A stretch of DNA of 64,000 nucleotides. Origin: Malachius bipustulatus (taxonomy: Eukaryota > Arthropoda > Insecta > Coleoptera > Melyridae). This document shows, in pieces, positions 23,511-36,435 of this stretch. The translations under genes were made by a program, and so were the position numbers. A model generated the notes under the pieces. The model was given only the letters and a program-made list of their open reading frames with translations, was not told the DNA's origin and ran no database searches. The stretch is from assembly GCA_910589415.1 (NCBI GenBank), contig OU342630.1:74520186-74584185 (forward strand). The letters are read 5' to 3'. Position 1 is the stretch's first letter, and each line of letters begins with the position of its first letter.

Positions 23511-24389
23511 CAGGGTTATTCACGGTATACGCCACGGAAGTTTAAGGCCGTGTCTCTGGATTTTAGGATCTTTTTATTTTTGGAGTGGATAGAGACCCGG
23601 CAGAGGTACGTTTTAAAATTATATTCATAATGTACAGGATGTCCCAAAAGCATTAAACGTATCAAAGTTATGTTTTTTTAAATGGAATGCTCCTATATTA
23701 TTGCATTTTCAGATTGCCTAGGAAGAAAAAAGAAGATTGGCTTTTACAGTTGGTGTTTAAATTCAGAAGTTTGTGAGTTATAAACAAGTGAAAATCGTCA
23801 TTTTTCAAGTTCAAGGCCCTGTACAAGGAAAACGGCTCAAGATAGAGAAAAACGGCTTACATGTCCCTATTTTAACTTTTCATGCACTATCCAATGATGT
23901 AGATGAAATGTTTATACAGGGTGATAAAAATATTGAAAAATTCTGAGATTTCTCCACGCGTCGACAAATAAATAAATCAAAGAATGTACAAATGTTTCTA
24001 TACCATAGGATAGTACATGAAAAGTTAAAATAGGGACATGTAAGCCTTTTTTCTCTATCTTGAACCGTTTTCGTTGTACAGGGCCTTGAACTTGAAAAAT
24101 TACGATTTTCACTTATTTATAACTCAAAAACTTCTGAATTTAAACACCAACTGTAAAAACCAATATTATTTCCTCTTCTCAGACAATCTAAAAATGCAAT
24201 AACATAGGAGCATTCCATTTAAAAAAACATAACTTTGATATGTTTTATGCTTTTGGGACACCCTGTACATTATGAATATAATTTTAAAACGCACCTCTGC
24301 CGGGTCTCTATCCACTCCAAAAATAAAAAGATCCTAAAATCCAGAGACACAGCCATAATCTTCCGTGGCGTATACCGTGAATAACCCTG
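23511..24389. mobile_element. Nested palindromic element C
   Basis: It has CAGGGTTATTCACGG ... CCGTGAATAACCCTG ends flanked by TATA, with arms of about 400 bp. Inner borders GTACAGGATGTCCC/GGGACACCCTGTAC and a central TACAGGGTGATAAAAA repeat the shell design of element A. The core shell (TTACATGTCCCTAT) is shared with A and with 50914, but the outermost shell ('ggagtggatagagaccc') is private to this copy. Confidence 0.8.
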
Positions 24390-24794
24390 TATAGGTCAAG
24401 GTTTCACAATAGATCAATCATTGGTCATTCCTTTTAAAGTCAGTGTAATATACTATTTATATGGATATCGGGATAAAGGAATTTTTTTTCTATCTAGAAA
24501 AATGATTGATTTTCCATGACAAGCAAAACTTGAAAGATCATAAAGCTCGTACAAATTATTGTTATTGCATTGACTCCAATTTCAACAAATCTACTTTGAA
24601 AAATATTCATCAATAGTTGTAGCTTTAATATATTTTCTATCACCTTTTAAGCACTTTTAGCTTTAAATATTATTTCTTTAAAAAATTAGTATTCAAAGCT
24701 ATTGCATTTTAATTAAGTTGCTGCTTCGCAAGCTAATCAGGACACACATTTAAAATAAGTTGTGAAAGATGATGCATTGATACCTTAGCATATA
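24390..24794. other. No gene recognised
   Basis: AT-rich spacer between two palindromic elements, with no repeat border or reading frame of note. Confidence 0.4.
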
Positions 24795-25660
24795 CCGGGT
24801 GTCCCAGACTTAATTGACCAGGCCATATCTCATATACAGGTTGAGATAATCGAGCCGATTAAAAGGCATATTATTATAATTTTTCAAGCTGTATAACATG
24901 ACAGCATGAAAACAATCCCCACTCCAACATCCCCTAAGTTACAGCGCCCACCCTTAAAAAAATGAATAGCACCCTGTATATATTTTTGTATATTCAAAAC
25001 CAGTATTCGATTGTCTATTCAGATGATTTTTCAGATTCAAAATTGGTTGAGAAATAACCAAGAAAAGGTTCATCAAGGTGGTCATGACTTTTTATCTGAA
25101 CTTTGTCTGAATGACTTTAGCTGTCAAAATTTATCAATATTTTGCTCATAGTTTTTAAGCAGGTCACAGTCATCATTAAGGTTCATGATAAAGTGCTTTG
25201 TCTCTTGTTTTATTTTTTTAAATTTCCCAATAAATCAGAATTATTAAATAAATTGTTTGGACTTTAATTATAATAATAACTATCACCTGCCTGTTAAAAA
25301 CTATGACTACTTAAATATTGATAAATTTTGACAGCTAAAGTCATTCAGAGAAAGTTCAGATAAAAAATCATGACCACCTTGATGAACCTTTTCTTGGTTA
25401 TTTCTCAACCAATTTTGAATCTGAAAAATCATCTGAATAGACAATCGAATACTGGTTTTGAATATACAAAAATATATACAGGGTGCTATTCATTTTTTTA
25501 AGGGTGGGCGCTGTACCTTAGGGGATGTTGGAGTGAGGGTTGTTTTCATGCTGTCAAGTTATACAGCTTGAAGAATTATAATAATATGCTTTTTATTCGG
25601 CTCGATTATCTCAACCTGTATATGAGATATGGCCTGGTCAATTAAGTCTGGGACACCCGG
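24795..25660. mobile_element. Nested palindromic element D
   Basis: Ends CCGGGTGTCCCAGACTT and AAGTCTGGGACACCCGG are both flanked by TATA. The arms are about 400 bp and nearly perfect. An inner border AGCACCCTGTATATA / TATATACAGGGTGCT sits about 180 bp in. The core differs from that of A and C. Confidence 0.82.
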
Positions 25661-26147
25661 TATAGAGTTAGTTGGTGACCCTGTATTATAAAAGCAGTAA
25701 TATGGATTATTGCAAAATCAGACTCTAATAGCACTTCGACTAGGTAGAATGAGCATTATTATTATTATCACAGTACTAGTAGGCACCTGATGGAAAACAT
25801 TTGGCTTCTGTTCGTTAGATTCTTCATCTTGTCTTTGCTATTTGCAAGGATATCGCTGCCGGAGGGAGACATCGGCGCTGGAAGTGAAGTAGCCAGATTC
25901 GCACGAAGAAATGATTGGTGAATTATTATCTTGAACGTGTCCTAGATTAGTCTATTCATCTAATAATAAAACCAATAAATTTTTTCTCGGCGTAGTGCAA
26001 CTAGATTCAAGACTGGAAATGTTTACTCTCAGTTGATTCCTGTCGGCTGTACAGCCAGGACTCTCCTGACTGAGCGACTCCTGTCAAAGAACATACATAG
26101 TGTCCCCGATACTAGCGCCCCTGAAAAGATCCGTTGTGTTGTTTCAG

Positions 26148-26232
26148 GCCGACTCCTGGTGGGACGCTTATGAATCAGAATGAGCGGCGAAAAGGTGAAT
26201 CCCGCATTTGTCAATGATGAAGGAAAAACATG
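26148..26232 (+). CDS. SLC36-type transporter, alternative first coding exon 1a
   Basis: The T-rich acceptor TTGTGTTGTTTCAG precedes 26148. Coding starts at ATG 26180 (MSGEKVNPAF...EGKT, 17 codons plus 2 nt), and the donor TG|GTGAGT follows 26232. The phase (2 nt left over) fits exactly the 1 nt at the start of the exon at 37478, giving one continuous frame into the transporter. The encoded stretch would be the variable cytosolic N-terminus. An out-of-frame upstream ATG at 26170 opens a 15-codon uORF overlapping this start, which may lower translation. The acceptor implies a further upstream 5' UTR exon, possibly 16177-16381. The assignment rests on splice sites, phase and orientation, not on conserved sequence. 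Confidence 0.5.
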
Positions 26233-26563
26233 GTGAGTATCCTTCATCCTTTTTTAATCTCCTTCTTAAATTATCATCTGTCTCGAAATAAATTTTCATC
26301 GCGTGTACTGGTGTACTATTTATAAATATTTAGTGACTGAGTTTGAGTAAGGAGACTATACCGATCACACGCGAAAATTTTTAAAGGAGTTTTATAATTA
26401 TATTACACAATTTGTTTATAAATTGTAAATTGCTCATCGTTAATAAATTTTCCGCTAAATTTAGGTGTGCGATGTAATTATTTCACATTGTGTTAGTTGA
26501 TATTGTGAGTGTATCGCATTAAGTAAGTTAGTGACTCCAGTCTTACGATTTTTTTTCGCGAAA

Positions 26564-26655
26564 ATGTCTTTCTACGCTCCAATCAGACCAAGGAGGAGAT
26601 CACTGCCCAGTGATTTGAGAAAACATAGACTAGAGAGGCTAGAGAGGCTAGACAG
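26564..26655 (+). CDS. SLC36-type transporter, alternative first coding exon 1b
   Basis: From ATG 26564 the frame reads 30 codons plus 2 nt up to the donor CAG|GTTAGT after 26655. The peptide is strongly basic, with an RRR cluster and a repeated RLERLERLD segment. It leaves the same phase as exon 1a, so either can join the exon at 37478 in frame; that looks like two alternative starts of one gene. No acceptor lies just before the ATG, so this exon probably begins at its own promoter in the preceding 100 bp. The different N-terminus could alter sorting of the transporter; this is inference. Confidence 0.42.
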
Positions 26656-28828
26656 GTTAGTTGATATTTTTTCTAACAAACATCTGCATTCGTAATAAAA
26701 GGTGCGATTGACCTAATTTTGTAAGTGCAATTTAAAAAAAATTACTGATAAACATGTTGATAAAAATTAAACTTATTGATAGTTTTGATTGTTGTTTATT
26801 CATATATTTAACTTTTCTGGGTCGATTTAATTTGGATAATTCGGTGCAGGATAAACAACTTTGCGAATTAAAAAATCTAAATAATCGATTAAAAAATTAT
26901 GCAAAATTTCCCATGATAGTTTCAAAGCCTCATTGCCGATTGCCTCACTAGAGTGTTAACACAAATATTTCATGTTATTTTAAAGATCAATAATCGCCTA
27001 TAAATACATAATTTTTTTGGTATGCCTGTGTAATATTATATAAAAGTTAATCTTTCTGTGAAATAATGCTACCACGATCTAAAATATTAAATAAATGAGC
27101 GAAATATTCAATTTACTTTTGTCCCATTTTCTGTATAGAAAGATTAATTTAACGAATTCATTATGCAGTAGTATAGTGATTGCGAATTGTGACATTTAAA
27201 AATAACTCGTTGTATATTTAAAATACTCAACCCCGATATGCAGGACTCTTTCTAATCTCATTTCTCGAAATCTATTTCGATCTTTTACCACTGAAATAAA
27301 AGTGAAATCGGAATATTAATCCTCCTGTGCATGTACCTACCTACGTAGGTATATTTGCTAAGCCTTTACTCTGAAAAACTTAAGTTTATAAATAGAATTT
27401 GAAGTTGTAAATATAGATTGTTTAGTTGAAATGTTATGTTGAATAATAAAATGATGAGATAAATCAAATTTATGAGGCCATTCGATTTTTCATTGATTGT
27501 GTTTTTAAAAATATACAGTCACGTGGATCAGTTTTTTCTTTAATGGGTATCTAATAATACTTAATTTGGCTAATATATGCAATAAGAAGCGCGTGAGTTT
27601 ATGCAATTTAAAAATAAAACCATGTGTTTGGTGAAAACTTATGAGATATTATAAACGAATCTATAAAAACAAAAAAAGTTGTTTGAACTGTTACTGCAGC
27701 GCTGCAATCTGACCTTGAAAAATGTCTACCTACCGCTCCGGACGCTATAAACTTTTAAGTTTTAAAGTGCAGCTTATTACACGACGTTCTTCTTAGATAT
27801 CCAATTAAAGTTTAAGAAATAGAATTGACAGGATATATTATTTAATTCAATTGCCCATTTAGGGTTATTTGCTTTAAAAGGCCCCAATTTTCTGGAACGT
27901 TTGGGTGTTCCAAGTGCATTGTTGAATTCATAAATTTTTTATTTGATTCATTGACTCGTTCTTGAGTTTGGTACTCATTTTGATGAATACTTTTCCATCA
28001 AATAAGTAATTCAAATTTTAAAAATTCTAAAAGAGAAATTTTAATGGCCTATGTTTCCAAAATTACTCAATCACATCTTCTCCCATGTTAATGTGACCCC
28101 GCGATTGACTTTCAAGACATTTCTTAATTCCTCATTGATCTGGATCAACCTAATTTGTGCGAAGATGCGTAAAAGATAAATATCCCACGTTAATTAAGTT
28201 TCACTCCTTGAATGTATATAATTAAAAAAACAGAGCAAATTATATAAATATATAATTTTCTACGTTATCACTCAAAATGCGGAAATATTTTTAGAAAACT
28301 CCCATGATTATAGCAACGCCAGTCTATAAGTTATTGTTGTTTTGTCATGTATCTATGCTAGTAAAGCAAAGAAGCATGTGACATAAATTTTAATTATTCC
28401 AAGTTATTATGATCCTATAACCGAAATTAAATTCCATTTACCTTCATTGGAGGAAAACTAGCCTCATTGAGGAAAAAATATTATATTGTCTCCTCATGCG
28501 AGAGAATCGTTTCTATTTTTGCGTTGCATCAAAATACACCTTTCATGCATTTCTCTCCCTTTTGTTATATTGTATACCTAACTACTTATTTTTAATGTAA
28601 ATATATAATGCAAACTTTGACGTAATACTTTTTATTAGCTCCTAGACAAAGAATGTATTTGTCACAATAGAGGTAGGACAGTTTTTAACAAGAAGCGTTA
28701 TAATTCTAAATGTCCACGAAAACTCTATACCGGGTATCTCGAGACGAGTATTTAATTAGGAGCTGTTACATTTTATGACGTCAACATGTTTTATTTTGAA
28801 TGAATACAAATTTTTAGATTTTGATATA
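26656..28828 (+). other. Intron sequence, no gene recognised
   Basis: AT-rich sequence with chance frames only (26754-26951 has no domain). It is part of the roughly 11-kb first coding intron. Confidence 0.5.
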
Positions 28829-30244
28829 CAGGGTGTCCCGTAATTAGCTTGCAATAATGAAACAGCAGATTGTATTTTCAAAAATATGAAAAAAAGTTTC
28901 TATAAAAATAGGTCGAGAAATGCTTCCTAAGGGGGCTACAGCCCCCGAAAGGGGAGCCCATGAAGATGGTTTTTATTCAATACCTCCGAACCCGTTCAAG
29001 ATAGAAAAGTGAAATTTTGGGAATTTATCAAACTTTTTATGGCCAATAAGATGCAATTACAAAAATTAAAAAATTTTCATCAGGGGGGGTCAGATAGGTG
29101 AAGAGTGAGGTTAAAATCACCCTAACTTTTTTTTTATGTACCTCGTGCCAGGATTTGAGATCAGATTATGAAATGTTGAAGTTTTTTACACAAAAAAGGT
29201 GGTCTTGCTGAATTTCGATAACATGCACCGTTTTCGCTTAAAATCGATTTGAAAATTACCTTACATGGCATAAAAATTCATATTGAAACACAACTAGAGA
29301 AAAATATTCAACGTAGGCCATGGATCACGGGATGTAATAAGTAACAGTTTGTTTGAAAATTGTGTTTCACGCTAATTAAGTAGAAGAAAAAGAAAATTTA
29401 TTGAGCAAAAAAATGGCAAAAATTTTCAACAGCATGATTCCTATGATGGAGTCTCCCCTGACCGCGAGCACGTCAAAAATTGCCATTTTCCGGTAAACGT
29501 TGACGTATGCGGGTGAACATTTGACGTGTAGGAGCTCTTCGGTTTGAAAATCGTCGTCGGTATTCATACTCAGCCGCCAGATCACGACCATTGCAGAATC
29601 CATATACGAAGTGCATTTCAGCCAGCTCTTGGTTAGTGATTTTTTCCATTTTTACAAAACAGTACTCAATAAATTTTTTTTTCTTCTACTTAATTAGCGT
29701 GAAACACAATTTTCAAACAAACTGTTACTTATTACATCCCGTGATCCATGGCCTACGTTGAATATTTTTCTCTAGTTGTGTTTCAATATGAATTTTTATG
29801 CCGTGTAAGGTAATTTTCAAATCGATTTTAAGCGAAAACGGTGCATGTTATCGAAATTCAGCAAGACGACCTTTTTTGTGTAAAAAACTTCAACATTTCA
29901 TAATCTGATCTCAAATCCTGGCACGAGGTACATACAAAAAAAGTTAGGGTGATTTTAACCTCACTCTTCACCTTTCTGACCCCCCCCCTGATGATGAAAA
30001 TTTTTTAATTTTTGTAATTGCATCTTATTGGCCATAAAAAGTTTGATAAATTCACAAAATTTCACTTTTCTATCTTGAACGGGTTCGGAGGTATTAAATA
30101 AAAACCATCTTCATGGGCTCCCCTTTCGGGGGCTGTAGCCCCCTTAGGAAGCATTTCTCGACCTATTTTTATAGGAACTTTTTTCATATTTTTGAAAATA
30201 GAATCTGCTGTTTCAGTATTGCACGCTAATTATGGGACACCCTG
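28829..30244. mobile_element. Long foldback element E with coding loop
   Basis: CAGGGTGTCCCGTAATTAGC at the left is mirrored by a right end finishing ATTATGGGACACCCTG, with TA at both flanks. The arms are about 570 bp and close to perfect, including a GGGGGCTACAGCCCCC-type word near 28930 and 30130. The loop (about 29403-29668) carries a transposase-derived HTH frame on the minus strand. I infer an internally deleted copy of a larger transposon with very long inverted repeats. Confidence 0.85.
29473..29649 (-). pseudogene. Transposase N-terminal HTH fragment (DUF4817-like)
   Basis: The loop of the foldback holds an uninterrupted 58-codon minus-strand frame from ATG 29649 to a TGA at 29473-29475. 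Its order of motifs (NQELAEMHFVYGFCNG, EYRRRFSNRRAPTRQMF, IRQRLPENGNF) matches the insect DUF4817-type helix-turn-helix domain at the N-terminus of some Tc1/mariner-like DDE transposases. After the stop, another frame continues with a GQGRL-like linker typical of the family, so the gene is truncated: no DDE domain is present. It identifies the probable transposase class behind the palindromic CAGGGTG elements. It could bind element ends without cutting; whether it is expressed is unknown. Confidence 0.6.
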
Positions 30245-32089
30245 TAATATACCCGTAACTACTTATTTAATGATATTTGGTTGGTTATGCGACCATACGT
30301 GTTCTGTTTTTTTTTCTTCGAAACAATTGAAGGTTTTTAATCGATTAAGAGCTGAAACCAACAATTTTTACCTGCATAGTTTTAAATAAGGTTTATTTTC
30401 GATTTAATTTTTTTTTTTAATATATGTAGGTAAATTTACAAGAAAAGTAAACGTTTACAATTAAACTCACTGTTTTAGGATTTGTTTTGATAAATCTATC
30501 AATCCAATTAACCGATTTTTGGTTACACAATAAAAATTGTATCTTTGTCTGAAAGTTTCATTAAAATTTCGAAATATTTCTTGCGATTTTGGCAGTAAAA
30601 GCAATTCATATGTCAATGTGAGGCGAAATTTTAGGAATGTTTTATTGATATCAGTAAAAATTTACAGATTTTACCATGCAATAAGACCTAATCACCCGGT
30701 CGAAAATTTTTTCATAAGTAGGCATACAAAATGTGGATAGTCTCAATCGCCTTTTTCTACAGTCCATTTCCGAACATATGCGCCCTTCATATGTTTCCAC
30801 TTTTCTCTATTCTGCTCCTTTCTTGTCCAGTTGAGTCCTGCTTGTGAATCATGACAGTCTTGCCAGAATCCTGTGAATAAAACAGGTGAAAAAAATTTTG
30901 GGGATGGATTTCGAATAATCAAAAAACCAGCTAATTTTCAACAGGGAATCACCTCCTAAATTTTTTTGTAGATACATTTCAATTTACTTTTATAAATAGG
31001 TAGCAATTTTCACATTACTTGCGCTTGTTGCTTTAAAGTGTAATTGTTTAATAATAATAATAATATAAATAGGTAGTTCAGTTTCTGAGAACTACCACTG
31101 AATTAATTGGAAAAAATTTTGAAAAAGTTGTCTCTTCAAAAAAGCCTTCTGTCTGATAAAATGTTGATTATTTAATTTAAATTAATAAATCTGGAAAATT
31201 TATAAAAACGAAGATAATATCATACAAATTTTATTTTCAAAGGACGTTTGACATATATGTTTCAAAGCACGACACTTTTATGGGCTTATCTGATTCTTTT
31301 TCCCTCACCATAAATATTTATAACCATAAAAACACATCAAAATAAGGTTAATTTGTATCATAACACTCCATGGAACACTCAGGAAATATCATGTATGGAA
31401 CTTGTTTTCACCATAAATAATTAACTCTAACTTTAACAAGTTACAAGGAAGTTATAACGAGTCGTAAAGCCAAATTAAAAGCTTGCGGCCATTTAAAGAA
31501 CGACGGAAAGCTCCTGCATTAGGACTGGAGGTCACGGTTAAAGAGCGTCCTTGATTAATAACTTTGGGAATAATTAACAAGAAAATATAATCTTCTGAAT
31601 CGATTTTCATTTCTTTAGTCTGTAAAGATTGGACATTATAGTGTTAACGACTTTAGAATCGATAAATCTTTTGCATATTATCGCACTGAATAACAAAAAT
31701 ACAAGCCTCCAATCTTGATTATACTTGGATTTGTAATGGAAATTATATACGTACACGGTCGGATTGTAATCAGGATTTATTATTCTATTCGTATTCACAA
31801 AGAATTTACTATAAAAGGTTAAAAAAATTCTTTTTCGGGTTGATACTTCTTGAGAAAACCGGAATAGACTTAATATAAGACATGATCGACAAGTTTCACA
31901 ATTTACCTGACAATTCCAATTTTTTCATATCTTTGATCTAAAAAAAAAAAATAAACTAAATTGAAACGATATAATAACACAATTATTGGTCATAATATAA
32001 AAAGAAAAAGTAAGGCATGAAAATACAAACGTACCAAGTATTCACAATGCTTGTATACGAATATTCATAATTAAAAAAAATATAGTTGA
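30245..32089. other. Intron sequence, no gene recognised
   Basis: AT-rich; only chance frames (30537-30740 plus, 31607-31798 minus). Confidence 0.45.
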
Positions 32090-32418
32090 GCCGTTTTTGT
32101 TGGAAATGGCTTTAAAGTTGGAAAATCGTGATTTTCACTTGTTTATAACTCATAGCCTACTCAATTTAAACTGAAACTATAAGTACCATTGTTATCACAT
32201 TTTCTCAGATAATCTGAAAATTCAGTAATGTATGGGGTGTCCCATTTAAAAAAACAAAGATGACACTTTCTTTCCCCATTTTTAAATGTGCCGCCATCTT
32301 GGTAATATTTCATTTCGACTCGTTATTATGTATGTTGCCTAAATTCCAAATTTCAGATTTCTAGATCAACTAGAAGTCGAACTTTTTCTAATGGGCGCTT
32401 TAAAAGAATCACCCTGTA
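32090..32418. mobile_element. Half copy of the nested palindromic family
   Basis: It begins within the shared core (GAGCCGTTTTTGTTGG..GGAAAATCGTGATTTTCACTTG), passes an inner GGGTGTCCCATTTAAAA border near 32235, and ends CACCCTGTATA at 32412-32420. Only one arm is present, so it is a deleted or solo-arm copy. Confidence 0.55.
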
Positions 32419-35400
32419 TATGTTCAGTGGCAGCACAGACTTGCCACTTGCTTTAATGCACAAATGCTTCAAGATACAGTGTAAACTTGGAAACACGGCC
32501 AAATAGCTGTTAATCAGAAGTAAAACAAAGATGATGGGAATCGACAATGGAACATTATACTGATAGAGATGGAAAATCTTCCCCTTTACATGTTTTTGTG
32601 AAAAGAAACGTTACCCCTAAATTTCCATAAAAAAAAGGAAAATAAATTATAATTTTTTGCTGTTTTTCATAAACTTGATCTCAACCCTCTCTGCATATTA
32701 GTCATGATCTTATCAATATATTTTTCAATTGCCTTATAAGGATTCTCCTCCTAGTCGTATTCCATCCTTGGCTTGGAGTACATTTTATCCTTGTCAAGTA
32801 AAGTGTCTCTTACTCATATATTATAAAATAATATCACTATCACCTTCCATTTCTTCATTATATTCAACATTGAGAGTTTTATTAGTTTATGAATAACTAC
32901 TGTTAAATAAGTTTTCAAGACGAGCGACACCCTTTCCAAGAGTTGCAACACCATGCAACGTTTGTATGCATTACATTATGAACAATTCAACAGCTTGATA
33001 ATTCAAAATTAATGATTCTGAAAATAGTTCATTACTGGGAGCAGAGAAATTTGAAATAGTAATTTTCACTGCAATTTCCTCTTTAGATGAGATGCCTTAT
33101 CAGTGTAACACACGGTGGCTACAGTTACTGTTTAACTCGTTATTTCAGTACCCCACAACTAGCAGAATTTGGAATGAAATGTATTCTTATATCACTCTCT
33201 TGCAGTATATCGTAGTAACGGCACGTCCTTGAGATAAAAATTATCAAAATAAGCCATAAGAGAAACAACCACTGTACAACTATAGATGTAATTCAACTTT
33301 AACTGCTCAATAAGCACACCTAGTACCAGATTTCTGATAGGGTCGTCGCGCGATCTATTTTCGAGGAACAGATATTTTGTTTCCGATTGCGACAATATAC
33401 TAAATATTGTTTGTCGTCCAAGCAGCCGTATTGTAGCAAAAAAATATTTTTTTCATCCCAGAAAGAGAGTGAGCCCCTGTCTTTATATCCACTATCTGGT
33501 TATGAATTTTTTTGTCAAGCAAATCTGTTGCAGTTGTGGTTAACGATTTAGTCTTGCATATAGACAAAAAGCAATACTGGGGCCTAAAAAGCGTCTAGGG
33601 AGGGAAAGGTATTTTGGTAGCCTAAAATCTCATCGATTCAACAGTTGATGCCAAGGAGTATCTTGTCGGCAGATCTTTGGGGCTGGTTTACCCGATGGCT
33701 GCAGCAGATCCAGCCGAGTCACTCCTCCTCCCTAGTACAGTTTTAGGTTTTACTTACAGGGCTTGCAACGCTACTGCTTCCCTGCTCGGTTGTGTATCTG
33801 GATGTATCACAGTTTAACATTCAACTTGCATTGGTTTTGAGGTGGTGCGACCTTGATAATCGCCCTTTGCAGCTGAGCCTGTGCAGACTTTCTCGGGTTT
33901 TTCTTCTGAGAGTCCCTAGCAAGTTGTTTTAATTACTTTGGTTTCCATTTTGTAAATGGTGTAATGGGAGAAGTAAACAATAGTGTGCCATCATAAGCCA
34001 TAAATAACCCCTTATATGAAATATCAGGTTTTCTATCCAGTCAATAATCCCATCAGCCTGGATTTCCACTTTAAGATTTAGGTTTGTGAGGTCGAGTTTC
34101 AGGCGACTTAGTCGAGATCTCCAGTCTCCAGACCACCAGATCTCTTTGTCTGCATAGAGTGATACGGTTGATTGGAGAGTTCACAGTCGTATCGTCGTAT
34201 GTTCTCCGGCGCCGTTACCCCAAGTGCCGAATTTCAGTCACCATACGACAACTGCGTCCAGGGGAGGTGGTTCGTAGCAGAGTTTTTCAAGCTACCACAA
34301 CCAGTCTAGACTTAGAGTTTTACATCCAACGAGTTCTATGCGACGAACTGCTAAGTGATAACCTAAGTGTCGTTCATTGGAGGGCAACTCTTCGTCAACT
34401 GGGTCTCGCCCGATGGGTACTACCTCAACCACACGGGTGTTGTCTTTTATGGAGATTGTATTAATTGAGCAATTATTTTGAACATATCTGATACTACAAA
34501 CGTTCTACAAATGAATAGATATTCGAAATCGAAAATAGTATTCTCTTATGCATATAAACAAAATTACTAGAACGGAACAATAATTATAATCTTTTCTATA
34601 ATGAAGCTAATTCTCGTTTTGTTCTTTTAAAAAACATCTTTCTCTATTTCAAAATTTTATGTTCGACATCAGTGGTTGCGAAATTCCTATAAAACCAAAG
34701 ATATTTAGAATAATACCAAACGACCCTGAAATAATAGACTTGGTGGTCTATTTGAAAAATTATTTACCTAATGCATACTGAATCACCCGCCACTTAACAC
34801 TAAATAAAACGTAATTTGATTAATTTGAGAGTATAAATGGGTTTAAAAGTTACTCAAGGTTGGAGGTTTTTTGTACGATAATACACTATTATAGGTAAAG
34901 AGAGATATTTATTGTCTCTTAACAGGTTGGTCATGCTTATGGTTTAAATTCCGTGTTAATTTACAATCAAATTAATTAACTATAATGTCCTGTTTTTGTA
35001 TACTCTTTCATTGCTTATAGAAAAACTAAATTGCTAGAAATCTTGACGTTAAAAAAATATTGTCGAAATTGCAATAACAATGGCCATATCCACAGAGAAA
35101 AATCGACAGCATTTTACTTGTTAAATTATATTTTTGGATATTTAATTGGCCTAAAGATATCTTTAATTCCATCCCTAGGAACTTTAGGTCAATAAGAAAG
35201 GTTAATGCCATTGTAATTTACTTATGACTCATTTGAATAGTCATAGTAAGTGTCATTTGAATAGTATCAGCCTTATGGGCAAAAAATTTTTTTCTTTCAC
35301 TCTCCGATAGACGGTATTGATATGTGTATCCTTTAAAAATTTCAAGTCATTCAGGTGAGTATTTAGCTAATGTTATTGTTACAAAATTGACAAGCAACAA

Positions 35401-35540
35401 TTTTTGTCAACAATAGATGGAATCGAGTATCGCCCGGTGATTTTCTTCATGTTTCAAGTTTCTTCATTTGAATCGAAAAAAACTCAAGAAATTAAAGATG
35501 AGTTGGACTCAGTGTCGCTGAATCATCTCCTTCATGTAGA
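32419..35540. other. Intron sequence; GC-richer unassigned patch at 33590-34470
   Basis: The patch has a balanced base composition unlike its surroundings and a 101-codon frame (34159-34464), but no motif I know. It is possibly an old retroelement piece. The rest is AT-rich with nothing recognised. Confidence 0.35.
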
Positions 35541-35544
35541 GTCA

Positions 35545-36435
35545 TGAGACATTGGGTGACCGAGTACAAACGCGGTCGTACCACCACTTTTCATGATGAA
35601 CGTTCTTGGCGGCCAAAAACTGTTTCAACTACTGAAGCCGTCAATTTAATGCATGCAACTGTGATGTAAAATCGCCGATTGACAGTAAGGGATATTGCTG
35701 AATCTTGTGGGAATCAGGTGAACGGGTACACAAGTTTTTACACGAAGATTTGGGTAAAAAAAAATATCCGCGCGTTGGGTGCCGCGTTTGTTGACCAAAA
35801 AACGGGTATCAAAAAAATCGACCAAAAATGGGTACGGCTTGAAATGTTGAGCGAGTGTCATTAGCTGTTTAAAAAAATCCAACAGAATTTTTGCGACTTT
35901 TAATAACTTTCGACAAAACATGGGTTCTCACCATACTCCTGAGACCAAACAACAGTCAATTCAGTGGATCGAGGTGGGAGAACAAATTCCGAAGAAGGCG
36001 AAAGTCGTTCTTTATGCATGAAAAGCATTTGCAACAGTTTTTGAAACGCCGCGTTTCTGGATTGCTTGAACGAAAAAATCATGAAAAACGATCACATTTG
36101 GCCAAGAAGAAAGTAGAGCTGTTTCTCCGGAACAACGCTCGGCCGCATACGTGCAATAGCCCGAACTACGCAATGGAAAAATTGCACGAACCAAAATTCT
36201 AATTGCTTCCGTACTTACTCAATTCACCCGATCTAGCTTCCGCGGTGATATTTTTTTCTCAAAATTTGAAAAAAATTCTTGGAGGGAAAAATATGGACCT
36301 AACGCCAAGGTAGAAAGCGTTTTAGAACGGTATTTTTTGGGTTCACCCAAATAATCTTTTTCTGGCGGTTAAGAGTCGGGAAAAGCGTTTGACCAAACGT
36401 ATTGGGTTACGAGGAGACTGTGTCCTGAACTAAAT
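35545..36435 (+). pseudogene. Mariner transposase pseudogene
   Basis: Fragments in shifting plus-strand frames follow the order of a mariner DD34D transposase: 'WVTEYKRGRTTTF' and 'VRDIAESCG' in the HTH region, 'ITFDKTWV' with the first catalytic Asp, 'AHLAKKK'-like sequence, 'LRNNARPHT' where the second Asp is Asn (GAC to AAC at 36131-36133), 'NSPDLAS' keeping the third Asp, 'NLKKILGGK', and 'KRIGLRGDCV' near the end. Several frameshifts and stops interrupt it (for example TAA near 35667 and 36200). It is about the normal 340-codon length, so it is full-length but decayed. I could not place its terminal repeats. It lies in the first coding intron of the transporter gene, same strand. Confidence 0.85.

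Noticed and set aside
34159..34464. 101-codon ORF in a GC-richer patch
   Set aside because: No recognisable motif, no splice or promoter context; composition alone can explain the open frame.
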